Of a stretch of 64,000 bases of DNA, positions 34,483-42,771 are shown piece by piece (position 1 is the stretch's first letter; every line of letters begins with the position of its first letter). Made by a program: the position numbers and the translations under genes. Below the pieces are notes generated by a model. It worked only from the letters and a program-made list of their open reading frames with translations. It was not told where the DNA came from and ran no database searches. Source of the stretch: JAVVTQ01 sp036653595 (lineage in GTDB: Bacteria; Bacillota; Clostridia; Oscillospirales; Ruminococcaceae). The stretch is taken from NCBI GenBank assembly GCA_036653595.1, contig JAVVTQ010000003.1, forward strand, positions 20,274 through 84,273. Reading direction: 5' to 3'.

Positions 34483-34511
34483 TTGACTATACAGGAGATT
34501 AGTATTACAAT
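34483..34511 (+). promoter_or_regulatory. Promoter of the nfnAB operon
   Basis: TTGACT (34483-34488), a 17-base spacer and TACAAT (34506-34511), about 50 to 80 bases before the first usable start codon of nfnA. Confidence 0.7.
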
Positions 34512-34558
34512 ATAAAAGGCAAAAATGGAGAATCTGCAATTTATGCAGCAAACAGATT

Positions 34559-35428
34559 TTGATTTTAAAGAAACGGGAGTTGATTGAGATTAACAGAATT
34601 GTCAAAAAACACAGACTCAATGAGACTGTGACACTCATGGAGGTCGAGGCTCCGCTGATAGCGCAAAAAGCCAAGGCCGGTCAGTTTATTATTTTGCGCA
34701 CTTGCGCTGCGGGCGAGCGTATCCCACTGACGATAGCCGCCGCCGATGCCTCCAGAGGCGTCGTCACAATTATCTTCCAGGTGGTAGGAGCGACGACGAT
34801 GCTGCTCGACAAGCTGGATGAGGGCGATTTTATCTGCGATTTTGCAGGGCCTCTCGGAGTACCGACTCATATTGACGGCATAAAGAAGGCCGCGGTGGTC
34901 GGTGGCGGAGTTGGCTGCGCGATAGCCTATCCTGTGGCAAAGGCTCTTTCGGACAACGGCTGCGAGGTTCACTCGATTGTCGGGTTCCGAAACACAGAGC
35001 TGATTATTTTGCAAGATGAGTTCGCCGCTGCCAGCAAAAAGCTGGTCACAATGACTGACGACGGCTCCAATGGCCACAAGGGACTTGTCACAAACGCGCT
35101 CGAGGAGCTTATCCTCGCTGGCGAGCAATATGACAGAGTGTTTGCCATAGGACCACTTGTCATGATGAAATTCATCTGCAAGCTTACGGAAAAATACAAC
35201 ATCAAGACAACAGTTTCCATGAACCCGATTATGATTGACGGCACAGGGATGTGCGGCTGCTGCCGCCTTACAGTCGGCGGCGAAACAAAATTTGCATGCG
35301 TAGATGGTCCTGACTTTGACGGACACCTTGTCGACTTTGATGAGGCGATTGCGCGCGGCGGAATGTATAAGCCTTTTGAACAGCAAAAGCGCGAGGAGAC
35401 GTGCAATCTCTTCAAAGGAGTGAAATAG
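34559..35428 (+). CDS. nfnA: NADH-binding subunit of NfnAB-type ferredoxin:NADP oxidoreductase
   Basis: A roughly 280-residue flavoprotein of the dihydroorotate dehydrogenase electron-transfer family. It shows AKAGQFIILRTCAAGERIPLTIA (FAD binding), AAVVGGGVGCAIAYPVAKAL (nucleotide binding) and a 2Fe-2S cluster motif GMCGCCRLTV with a later cysteine in FACVDG. With the next gene it forms an electron-bifurcating transhydrogenase. The start is uncertain: no in-frame ATG fits. The frame opens at TTG 34559, another TTG is at 34580, and ATT 34589, nine bases after GGGAG, would match the usual family N-terminus. Confidence 0.9.
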   Translation: MILKKRELIEINRIVKKHRLNETVTLMEVEAPLIAQKAKAGQFIILRTCAAGERIPLTIAAADASRGVVTIIFQVVGATTMLLDKLDEGDFICDFAGPLGVPTHIDGIKKAAVVGGGVGCAIAYPVAKALSDNGCEVHSIVGFRNTELIILQDEFAAASKKLVTMTDDGSNGHKGLVTNALEELILAGEQYDRVFAIGPLVMMKFICKLTEKYNIKTTVSMNPIMIDGTGMCGCCRLTVGGETKFACVDGPDFDGHLVDFDEAIARGGMYKPFEQQKREETCNLFKGVK

Positions 35429-35429
35429 T

Positions 35430-36812
35430 ATGGCAAACATGTCGAACGTAAAGAACAAGATGGCCACTCAGGAGCCAAATGAGCGCAACAAGAATTTCTG
35501 CGAGGTAGCTCTCGGCTATACAGACGAGCAGGCCAAGGACGAGGCTGAGCGTTGCCTGAACTGCAAGAATAAACCATGCGTCAACGGATGTCCTGTTGGA
35601 ATACAAATACCTGATTTTATATCGAAAATCAAAGAAGGCGATATCGACGCCGCAAGTGATGTGATATCAAAATCAAGCGCGCTTCCCGCTGTTTGCGGCC
35701 GTGTTTGCCCGCAGGAAAACCAGTGCGAGAAGTTCTGCGTGCGCGGAATAAAGGGCGAATCTGTCGGAATCGGATATCTAGAGCGCTATGTCGCGGACAA
35801 GTCTGCAAAAAAAGCGGCGGCTCAAGTGACAGAAAAGAAGAACAAACGCGTTGCGGTAGTAGGTTCGGGTCCTGCCGGACTTACGTGTGCCGGAGAACTT
35901 GCGCGCACAGGATATGATGTGACGGTTTTTGAGGCGCTGCACGTTGCAGGAGGAGTGCTCGTTTACGGCATTCCTGAGTTTCGTCTTCCGAAAGCAATTG
36001 TCAAGAGAGAAATTGACAAGCTCAAAACAATGGGCGTCAAAATCGAGACAAACTCAGTTATAGGAAAGACAGAATCTGTAGATGAGCTTTTTGAGCAGGG
36101 CTTTGAGGCTGTGTTTATAGGCTCAGGCGCAGGGCTGCCTCGCTTTATGGGAATCGGCGGAGAAAACCTTTGCGGTGTTTATTCCGCAAACGAGTTCCTG
36201 ACGCGCACAAACCTCATGAAGGCTTATGAGAGCGGCAGTGCCACCCCGATAGCGAAGTCTAAAAATGTCGTCGTTGTCGGCGGAGGAAACGTCGCAATGG
36301 ATGCTGCCAGATGTGCGCTTAGACTGGGCGCGCAGAAGGTATATATCGTGTATCGCCGCTCGATGGAGGAACTTCCTGCGAGAGCAGAAGAGGTCGAGCA
36401 TGCAAAGGAAGAGGGCATTATATTTAAGCTTCTCTCAAATCCATGCGAGCTTATCGCCGACGAAAAAGGCTTTGTGAAGACGATGATATGTGATGCGATG
36501 GAGCTTTCCGAGCCTGACGAATCAGGGCGCAGAAAGCCTGTCATCAAACCGGACAGCCGCTTTGAGATAGAGACAGACTGCGTGATAATCGCTGTCGGCA
36601 CATCTCCTAACCCTCTCATCAAAAATACCACCCCGGGGCTTGACACGCAAAAGTGGGGAGGAATCATAGCTGATGAAGCGACGGGAAGCACCTCACGCGA
36701 GGGCGTATTTGCCGGCGGAGATGCTGTGACAGGCGCAGCTACCGTCATTCTCGCAATGGGTGCAGGAAAAGACGCTGCAAAGGCAATCGACGAGTACCTC
36801 AAGAACAAATAG
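35430..36812 (+). CDS. nfnB: NADPH-binding subunit NfnB / glutamate synthase small-subunit-like
   Basis: A 460-residue protein with two N-terminal 4Fe-4S cysteine sets (CLNCKNKPCVNGCPVGIQIP and CGRVCPQENQCEKFC), an FAD site VAVVGSGPAGLTCAGELARTG near residue 143, and an NADPH site VVVVGGGNVAMDAARCALRLG near 282. The C-terminal FAGGDAVTGAATVI is the FAD-contact motif. It starts one base after the nfnA stop; together they couple NADH and reduced ferredoxin to NADP reduction in anaerobes. It could be annotated as glutamate synthase (GltD-like), but the nfnA neighbour favours NfnB. Confidence 0.93.
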   Translation: MANMSNVKNKMATQEPNERNKNFCEVALGYTDEQAKDEAERCLNCKNKPCVNGCPVGIQIPDFISKIKEGDIDAASDVISKSSALPAVCGRVCPQENQCEKFCVRGIKGESVGIGYLERYVADKSAKKAAAQVTEKKNKRVAVVGSGPAGLTCAGELARTGYDVTVFEALHVAGGVLVYGIPEFRLPKAIVKREIDKLKTMGVKIETNSVIGKTESVDELFEQGFEAVFIGSGAGLPRFMGIGGENLCGVYSANEFLTRTNLMKAYESGSATPIAKSKNVVVVGGGNVAMDAARCALRLGAQKVYIVYRRSMEELPARAEEVEHAKEEGIIFKLLSNPCELIADEKGFVKTMICDAMELSEPDESGRRKPVIKPDSRFEIETDCVIIAVGTSPNPLIKNTTPGLDTQKWGGIIADEATGSTSREGVFAGGDAVTGAATVILAMGAGKDAAKAIDEYLKNK

Positions 36813-36846
36813 TAAAACAAGCGTACCACAAGACAAAATACAGCTT

Positions 36847-36887
36847 AAAAGAGCCTCATCGTGCAATGCTGCGCGGGAGGCTCTTTT
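36847..36887 (+). terminator. Terminator of nfnAB, copy 1 of a repeated hairpin
   Basis: AAAAGAGCCTC pairs with GAGGCTCTTTT around an 18-base loop, followed by a T-rich stretch. Forty bases including the whole loop recur without change at 54964-55003. Confidence 0.85.
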
Positions 36888-36931
36888 ATTTTGAAGCAAT
36901 GAGGTGGACTAACTTTAAAGGATAAACACAG

Positions 36932-36966
36932 CAGGAACGCTTGCACACATTGTGCAAGCGCTCCTG
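36932..36966 (-). terminator. Hairpin at the end of the PfkB gene
   Basis: A 15-base stem with one mismatch (36932-36946 with 36952-36966, core CGCTTGCAC/GTGCAAGCG) lies ten bases past the minus-strand gene end. It lacks a clear U-run, so it may be a terminator or a 3' stabilising element. Confidence 0.6.
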
Positions 36967-36976
36967 TTGAATCTTA

Positions 36977-37930
36977 TTACTCATGAAGCCGCATGACAGC
37001 ATTCATCTCCTCAAGCGTGGGGTATGATGGGAATGTCCCAAGCCTGCTGACGGCGATGGATGAAAACACATTCGCCCACTCACAGGCTGTCTTCATATTC
37101 ACACCCCAAACCTTGCAAGCTGCAATTGCAGATAAAAATCCATCTCCCGCGCCTGCGGTGTCAACTACTTTCGTATTTACAGGATCTGTCTGCCAAATTT
37201 CGCCTGAATCATAAGTTATGCTTCCATGCTTTCCCATTGTCATAATAACGCAAGGTACACTGTATTTATCTGCAAGATTGGCAACAATTTTTTGCGAACT
37301 CGAGATGCAGTCGGACGTGTCGGGAAGATCGGAGAGCTTTAATCCTTCGATTTCATTGACAATGAGAACATCGATGAAATCAAGGCATCCCAATGGAAAA
37401 TCCGGCAGTGGGCTGGGATTCAATAAGGTTGTCATGCCGAGTTTATGTGCGAGTCGAGCGCCGTAGAGCGAAGCACTGATGTCAATTTCAAAGCCTGTTA
37501 TAAAAACCTTTGAAGAGGAGAATTTTTGTAGAGCGGTGTCTATTTCCTCATGAGAAAACTTTGTGCCGGTGCTTTTGGTTATGATAAGATTATCTCCGTT
37601 GTCATCGATTACAACAACGCCTGTAGAGGTTTGCAGTTTATCGTCACGCAGCATCATACTGACATCCACGCCCAGCTCGCTCATCCATTTTTCTCCGAGA
37701 TCGCCGAAAATATCGTTTCCAACCTTTCCGAAAAAAGCTGAGCTAACTCCGAGCTTCGCCAGGGCAATTGCAACATTCGACCCTTTTCCGCCATCTCTGT
37801 CATTATCCCAGCTTAAAGCGCGAATGGTTTCGCCCGGCACTGGGAATTTGCTGACTCTCACATACTGCCCGACTCCGTGGCTGTGAAAGACAACAACATC
37901 AGGTGATTGCACTGCCACTTGACTCACCAC
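36977..37930 (-). CDS. PfkB-family carbohydrate kinase (ribokinase type)
   Basis: A roughly 315-residue kinase. The N-terminal GGKGSNVAIALAKLG (PfkB signature 1) and C-terminal VVDTAGAGDGFLSA (signature 2, with the catalytic aspartate in GAGD) are intact. The specificity region is not diagnostic. It is co-transcribed with the NagB-like gene upstream, whose stop overlaps its start region. GTG codons at 37930, 37927 and 37918 are possible starts; GAGGGG at 37930-37935 best fits 37918, while 37927 gives a GTGA overlap. It probably phosphorylates the sugar imported by the divergent RbsABC-type transporter. Confidence 0.88.
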   Translation of the reverse strand: MVSQVAVQSPDVVVFHSHGVGQYVRVSKFPVPGETIRALSWDNDRDGGKGSNVAIALAKLGVSSAFFGKVGNDIFGDLGEKWMSELGVDVSMMLRDDKLQTSTGVVVIDDNGDNLIITKSTGTKFSHEEIDTALQKFSSSKVFITGFEIDISASLYGARLAHKLGMTTLLNPSPLPDFPLGCLDFIDVLIVNEIEGLKLSDLPDTSDCISSSQKIVANLADKYSVPCVIMTMGKHGSITYDSGEIWQTDPVNTKVVDTAGAGDGFLSAIAACKVWGVNMKTACEWANVFSSIAVSRLGTFPSYPTLEEMNAVMRLHE

Positions 37931-38835
37931 CCCTCATTTAACATGCTCTTGCTGTAATTCTCCAAAGGATGCTTTGAGGTGAACTCATCAACTGCCAAAA
38001 TGCATTCGGGAACACGCTGTGTGAAAAGAGTGGCAGGATATTCCAATGTAGCGTCGCTGAAAAGCAGAACACGCACGACAGTCTGTTTCCAAGCACCTGT
38101 CGCAATCATAAACACGACACGCTTTGCTGTGAGCATTGATTTAAATCCTATCGTAAGAGCAAATGGCGGTACAAGGTCGGGACAGCCTCCCCATTTTCTG
38201 TGACTTTGCGCTATTATTGTTTCATCAGAAATCTTCACAATTCGAGTTTTGGATTCGGCATACTCGTCCAACGTGATTCTCCCATATGTGTCGCGCGGTG
38301 ACTCGTTGAAGGCGACAAGACCTTTATAGCCAATGCCCGCCCACACGGTATCTATTCCGCCAACTTGCGCAACCTTATTGTCCAGATAGTCCATATCTTC
38401 AAGCTTAGGCCAAATCCTCTGTTCCAACGGCACATTCAATTCATCGGGAATTCTGCTGTAAAACATGTCGTCCATGATGCCACGCAGACAGTTGTGCGTT
38501 TTTCCGTATGGGAAAGGCCTTGTGTTTCTGTCAAGCCATTCATCCATGTGAAAAGCATAGAGGTTTTTTAGGCTTATTTTTTCATCAACAACTCTTTTTA
38601 TAAAAGTTTCGTACTGCTGACGCGGCCCTGCTGGCAGCACCCATTTGGTCTGCATCTTCTTCTTATTGTTCTCTATAATTTCCTCAGCCATGAGATTTCC
38701 TATGTAATCCATGATTTCCGCCGGGGTTTTGCGTATGACAACCTTATCGATTTTTCTGTCGGGATGTGACGAGAGCTCTGTGCTCGGTACCCGACACCAA
38801 GTCTGCAGCTCCTGAGCGTCTATTGCGTATGGCAT
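37924..38835 (-). CDS. NagB-like sugar isomerase/deaminase with altered active site
   Basis: A 303-residue member of the glucosamine-6-phosphate deaminase/6-phosphogluconolactonase superfamily, about 40 residues longer than NagB. FHMDEW keeps the catalytic Asp of FNMDEY (Asp72 in E. coli NagB) and VAFNESP keeps the IAFNE glutamate (Glu148). However, the DGH triplet before it (Asp141 and His143 in E. coli) is replaced by KGL in GIGYKGLVAFNE, so ring opening and deamination by the classical mechanism seem unlikely. It may act on another phosphosugar. AGGAGG precedes the ATG; TATAAT read on the minus strand lies at 38862-38867. Confidence 0.78.
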   Translation of the reverse strand: MPYAIDAQELQTWCRVPSTELSSHPDRKIDKVVIRKTPAEIMDYIGNLMAEEIIENNKKKMQTKWVLPAGPRQQYETFIKRVVDEKISLKNLYAFHMDEWLDRNTRPFPYGKTHNCLRGIMDDMFYSRIPDELNVPLEQRIWPKLEDMDYLDNKVAQVGGIDTVWAGIGYKGLVAFNESPRDTYGRITLDEYAESKTRIVKISDETIIAQSHRKWGGCPDLVPPFALTIGFKSMLTAKRVVFMIATGAWKQTVVRVLLFSDATLEYPATLFTQRVPECILAVDEFTSKHPLENYSKSMLNEGW

Positions 38836-38921
38836 ATTGACCTCCTATAATGTGCATTATGATTATACGATAATTGAAATCATATTAAATGTCAATCAAT
38901 TTTAATAATTAGTTTGCATAA

Positions 38922-39006
38922 TTTAATAAAATATAAAATTTCAATATTTAATAAAAATATTTGCGTATTGTTGACAAAAGCTTTAAGTATGATACAATTT
39001 AATAAA
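38922..39006. promoter_or_regulatory. Three TTTAATAAA motifs in the NagB-like/LacI divergent region
   Basis: The odd palindrome TTTA-A-TAAA occurs at 38922-38930, 38947-38955 and 38998-39006. The last one abuts the -10 of the LacI promoter. The same or nearly the same motif recurs upstream of the ABC operon. It may be the LacI-family regulator's operator, although it lacks the central CG of classical LacI sites; the region is AT-rich, so chance copies are possible. Confidence 0.4.
38971..38998 (+). promoter_or_regulatory. Promoter of the LacI-family regulator gene
   Basis: TTGACA (38971-38976), a 16-base spacer and TACAAT (38993-38998), about 45 bases before the start codon. A TTTAATAAA motif overlaps the initiation region, in keeping with autoregulation. 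Confidence 0.7.
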
Positions 39007-39047
39007 ATAGCTTATTCGAAACCATTAAAACCCGGGGTGAAGTATTG

Positions 39048-40067
39048 ATGAATCTCAAAGAAATTGCCAAACAAGCAGGAGTCTCTTCCGCCACAGTGTC
39101 AATGGTGCTGCACAATAAAGACGGCGTAAGCAAAGAAACGAGAATTAAAATCGAAAATATGCTCCGCGAAAATGAATATAAAATATCTGACAAGCTGGAG
39201 ATTATGGGCACCTCGGGCGCAAAAAACATCAGATTTCTCAAATATAGCCTGAGCTCATATCTGGTCGACGACAACCCCGGATTTATATCTTCGATAATCG
39301 ATTCGGTCGAGCGCGAATGCAGAAGACTGGGTTATAATTTGATGATGACGGCGTTCAAAAAGAAAAATGCAGATGAAATATTTCAAAACCTGAAAAAGGA
39401 AAACCCGGATGGAATTGTTCTGCTGGGCACAGAATGGACAGACGAGGACTGCAAATATTTGGACGGTATGAACATACCAATTGTTGTTTTGGACAATTAC
39501 ATTCCAAATCGACCGCTCAACTGTGTTACAGGCAGTCCACAGGCGAACATATCAACGGCAATGAGGTTCCTTTATAATAAGGGACATCGCGAGATAGGCT
39601 ATCTCATGAACACCGAGCCATCCTGCAACTGCATAGAAAGCTACAAAAGCTACAGGGAAACAGTCTGTGAACTTGGGCTAAAACTGGACGAAAATATTAT
39701 ATTCAATATAATGCCGACCTTTGCGGGCGCCTATGAATCAATGAAGGAAATATTAAAGACGCGCAGCGCAATGCCTACGGCGCTTCTCACGAACAACGAC
39801 AATCTTGCGCTGGGGGCAATGAAAGCTCTAAAGGAAAGCGGATACAGAGTACCTGAGGACGTCGCGCTCATAGGCAGTGACGATACGGCGGCGGCTGCAA
39901 TGTCAGACCCTCCTCTCACGACAATGCACCCGGACTGCAAACGCATAGGAATATGGGCGATGAGGCTGCTGTGCGACATTATAGAATATCCTGACATTCC
40001 GGTCACAAAGATACGCTTGCATTCCAAATTGGTGGAAAGGAAGAGCACGGATATAAAAAGAAGATAA
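39048..40067 (+). CDS. LacI-family transcriptional regulator
   Basis: A 339-residue regulator. The LacI helix-turn-helix LKEIAKQAGVSSATVSMVL is at residues 3-21, followed by a hinge region and a periplasmic-binding-protein-like effector domain from about residue 60, with ALLTNNDNLALGAMKALKESGYRVPEDVALIGSDD, the typical C-terminal signature. The ATG at 39048 follows GGGGTGA; a TTG lies one codon earlier. It sits between the divergent PfkB/NagB-like operon and the ABC transporter operon and most probably controls both. Confidence 0.93.
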   Translation: MNLKEIAKQAGVSSATVSMVLHNKDGVSKETRIKIENMLRENEYKISDKLEIMGTSGAKNIRFLKYSLSSYLVDDNPGFISSIIDSVERECRRLGYNLMMTAFKKKNADEIFQNLKKENPDGIVLLGTEWTDEDCKYLDGMNIPIVVLDNYIPNRPLNCVTGSPQANISTAMRFLYNKGHREIGYLMNTEPSCNCIESYKSYRETVCELGLKLDENIIFNIMPTFAGAYESMKEILKTRSAMPTALLTNNDNLALGAMKALKESGYRVPEDVALIGSDDTAAAAMSDPPLTTMHPDCKRIGIWAMRLLCDIIEYPDIPVTKIRLHSKLVERKSTDIKRR

Positions 40068-40097
40068 TCTAAACATAATTTTTACGATAAAGGTATA

Positions 40098-40106
40098 TTT
40101 AATAAA
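40098..40106. promoter_or_regulatory. TTTAATAAA motif upstream of the ABC operon
   Basis: A fourth copy of the nine-base motif lies just before the LacI terminator, about 60 bases upstream of the ABC promoter. Confidence 0.3.
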
Positions 40107-40132
40107 AAAAGCTCGGCAAAAGCCGAGCTTTT
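40107..40132. terminator. Terminator after the LacI gene
   Basis: An 11-base stem, AAAAGCTCGGC with GCCGAGCTTTT, and a four-base AAAA loop ending in a T run. Confidence 0.9.
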
Positions 40133-40166
40133 ACTAATTTTATTTTTAAAATTAACTAAATTACTA

Positions 40167-40195
40167 TTGACATATAAAATATTCTCGGTTATGAT
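40167..40195 (+). promoter_or_regulatory. Promoter of the first sugar ABC transporter operon
   Basis: TTGACA (40167-40172), a 17-base spacer and TATGAT (40190-40195). The predicted start is near 40202. Confidence 0.72.
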
Positions 40196-40215
40196 GTCAG
40201 TATTGAAAAGTAATA

Positions 40216-40224
40216 TTTAGTAAA
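40216..40224. promoter_or_regulatory. TTTAGTAAA motif just downstream of the ABC promoter
   Basis: A variant of the LacI-region motif (centre base G instead of A) lies about 15 bases after the predicted transcription start, a position suited to repression. Confidence 0.35.
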
Positions 40225-40255
40225 ATTTAATCGGAAAATGTCAAGGAGAGCGGAT

Positions 40256-41776
40256 ATGAGCGAAAAGTGGCTGACGATGAAAAAGATCAACAAGTACTTT
40301 CCGGGCGTGAAAGCGCTTGAGGATGTGAGCTTTTCGGTCAACAAGGGTGAGGTAGTCGCACTGCTTGGTGAAAATGGAGCGGGAAAATCGACGCTCATGA
40401 ACATACTGGGAGGGCTTTATAAGGCTGATGGCGGAGAGATTCAAATAAACGGTGAACCGGCCGCGATAAGAAGTGTCAGCGACGCGCAGAAGTACGGCAT
40501 CGCGTTCATACATCAGGAACTCAGTTTGTTTAAACAACTTCCGATATACGAGAATATGTTCATAGATGACTTACATATAAACAAGAAATTCCCGATCTTT
40601 ATAGACAGACATGACATGCGCAAAAAAGCAAAGGAAATGCTTGAGACATTGGGAATTGACCTGGATGTTAATAAGCAAGTAGGAGAGCTCTCCGTAAGCC
40701 ATCAGCAAATTGTGGAAATAGCAGGTGCACTGATAAAAAATGTCAGCACAATTATACTTGATGAGCCATCGACCTCATTGGCGAAGAAGGAACGTGAGAA
40801 GCTCTATGATTTGATACGAAAGCTGAAAGAAGAAAACAAAGCGGTAATCTACATAACACATGATTTGGACGACGCGTTAAAGCTTTGCGATAGGGCAGTT
40901 GTTCTGCGAGACGGAAAAAACGCCGGGGATGCACCTTGCAGAGACATAACCAAGGAAGATATTATCAAGATGATGATCGGAAGCAAGAGCGGAAAGAGCT
41001 TCCATAAGACATATAAGGATTTAAGCGAAGAGTGTGTCGTGTTGAAAGCGGAGGGAATATCCACTTCAACAAAGCTTGACAATGTCTCGTTTGAACTTAA
41101 GCGCGGAGAGGTATTGGGGATGTACGGGCTGGTTGGTTCCGGAAGGACCGAGCTGATTCAGGCCATCTATGGCCTGGATAAAAGCGCTACCGGAAAAGTG
41201 TGGGTGAGGGGAAAGCTTCTTAAAAAAAGAAACCCTCTTATAATGAAGAAAAACAGCATGGGTTATCTGACGGAGAACAGGCGCGACGAGGGATTGTTTC
41301 TTTCGCTGGGAATAGACCAGAATATAGTTATAACGGACATCCACAAAATCGTCAAAGGCCTTTTTCGCCGAATTGACAAGAAAAAGGCAGACAAAATCAC
41401 CGCGGACACAATAGAAAAGCTGAGAATAAGAACTCCCAGTCCTTACCAGATGGCAGGAAAGCTTTCCGGAGGAAACCAGCAAAAGGTCATAATCGGAAAA
41501 TGGCTTCACCTTGATCCCGAAATTCTCATTCTAGATGAACCGACAAAGGGAATTGACGTGGGGGCAAAGGAAGAAATTTATCGGCTTATAAACACGCTGG
41601 TGGACAATGGAATTTCGGTTTTGCTTATATCTTCGGAAATCGAAGAAATAATGGGGCTGAGCGACTCAATTCAAGTGATGCATGATGGAAAAATCAGCAG
41701 CCGCCTCGATGCAAGAACAACAGATCAGGCGACGATATTACGCTTTACAATGGGGGATAGCCGTGGACTTGCTTAA
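40256..41776 (+). CDS. Sugar ABC transporter, RbsA-type tandem ATP-binding protein
   Basis: A 506-residue protein with two ABC domains. The first has Walker A GENGAGKST, signature LSVSHQQ and Walker B IILDEPS. The second has a degenerate Walker A region GLVGSGRTE, signature LSGGNQQK and ILDEPTKGIDVG, as in RbsA, MglA and XylG. It powers import through the two permeases encoded after it. AAGGAGA seven bases before the ATG at 40256 decides the start over 40238. The permease gene overlaps its 3' end by 14 bases. Confidence 0.95.
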   Translation: MSEKWLTMKKINKYFPGVKALEDVSFSVNKGEVVALLGENGAGKSTLMNILGGLYKADGGEIQINGEPAAIRSVSDAQKYGIAFIHQELSLFKQLPIYENMFIDDLHINKKFPIFIDRHDMRKKAKEMLETLGIDLDVNKQVGELSVSHQQIVEIAGALIKNVSTIILDEPSTSLAKKEREKLYDLIRKLKEENKAVIYITHDLDDALKLCDRAVVLRDGKNAGDAPCRDITKEDIIKMMIGSKSGKSFHKTYKDLSEECVVLKAEGISTSTKLDNVSFELKRGEVLGMYGLVGSGRTELIQAIYGLDKSATGKVWVRGKLLKKRNPLIMKKNSMGYLTENRRDEGLFLSLGIDQNIVITDIHKIVKGLFRRIDKKKADKITADTIEKLRIRTPSPYQMAGKLSGGNQQKVIIGKWLHLDPEILILDEPTKGIDVGAKEEIYRLINTLVDNGISVLLISSEIEEIMGLSDSIQVMHDGKISSRLDARTTDQATILRFTMGDSRGLA

Positions 41777-42731
41777 AAAGACAAACAGAGCTAAAATTGC
41801 GGATTTCCTGATGGCAAATGGCGTAAAAATTGCAGTACTGATATTTATTGTTGTCTTGGGATTTACGCAGGAGCATTTTCTGTCAATCAGAAATATATCA
41901 AGCATACTGTCCGCATCGGGCACTACATATTTGTGTGCGCTGGCTATTTCACTCGTTATGTTTACCAACTGTATTGATCTCAGCATAGGCGGCAACATAT
42001 ATCTCTGTGCAGCCGTAGGGACTTATCTTAACTGTATCGGCTGGGGCACTGCATCGCTGATTGTTGCGATGCTGATCGTAGGTACTTTTTGCGGACTGAT
42101 CAATGGACTGATATCGGCATCGCTAAAAGTGTACCCAATGCTCAACACCGTGGCAACGGGATATGTTTTTCGCGGTCTGGCATTTATATTCACAAAAGGC
42201 GCGTTGGCACATATGCCGAAATCATGGAACGACATTGCGCAGATAAACCTTTTCGGAATCCCCATAACAGTATTTCTGCCACTTATCGTCGGCGTGGTGC
42301 TTCATATTTTCATGATGAACACAAAGACCGGGCGTCAGATATACGCGGTTGGAGACAATGTTAAGACGGCAAAGGAACGCGGAATAAATGTCTTTAACAT
42401 AAAAACACTGGTTTACTGCATAAACGGATTCCTGTGCGGCATCGCTGCAATTCTCATAAGTGCACAGGTAATGAGCGTACCGTCCTCGATGGGTATTGGG
42501 CTTGAAAACACGGCTATGCTTGCCGCCGTTCTGGGCGGAGTCAGTTTTGCAGGCGGAAAAGGAAAGCTTTTTCCCGGCGTCTTCTTTGGCGCCATGCTCT
42601 ATGCGACCGTTTCAAATGCAATGGTGCTTATGCAGGCAAATGCATATTTGTATAATGTCATTTACGGTTCCGTCATACTCACGGTCATAATTTTGGATGT
42701 TGTGAGAACATCGAATAAAAAGCTGCTTTAA
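41763..42731 (+). CDS. Sugar ABC transporter permease (RbsC type), first of two
   Basis: A 322-residue inner-membrane protein with about eight to ten helices. NCIDLSIGGNIYLCAA and GVSFAGGKGKLFPGVFFGAML match the conserved RbsC regions, the second being the ATPase-contact loop. The GTG at 41763 lies downstream of GGGGGA and begins VDLLKKTNRAK; an open frame to 41682 is inside the ATPase gene. It probably pairs with the permease at 43834 as a heterodimer. Confidence 0.9.
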   Translation: MDLLKKTNRAKIADFLMANGVKIAVLIFIVVLGFTQEHFLSIRNISSILSASGTTYLCALAISLVMFTNCIDLSIGGNIYLCAAVGTYLNCIGWGTASLIVAMLIVGTFCGLINGLISASLKVYPMLNTVATGYVFRGLAFIFTKGALAHMPKSWNDIAQINLFGIPITVFLPLIVGVVLHIFMMNTKTGRQIYAVGDNVKTAKERGINVFNIKTLVYCINGFLCGIAAILISAQVMSVPSSMGIGLENTAMLAAVLGGVSFAGGKGKLFPGVFFGAMLYATVSNAMVLMQANAYLYNVIYGSVILTVIILDVVRTSNKKLL

Positions 42732-42771
42732 TCCGACGGAGGTCGGAAAAAATAAATAAGGGAGAAACAAA

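Noticed and set aside
34565..35467. 300-codon antisense frame over nfnA
   Set aside because: Antisense to a well-supported flavoprotein gene; translation has no family character.
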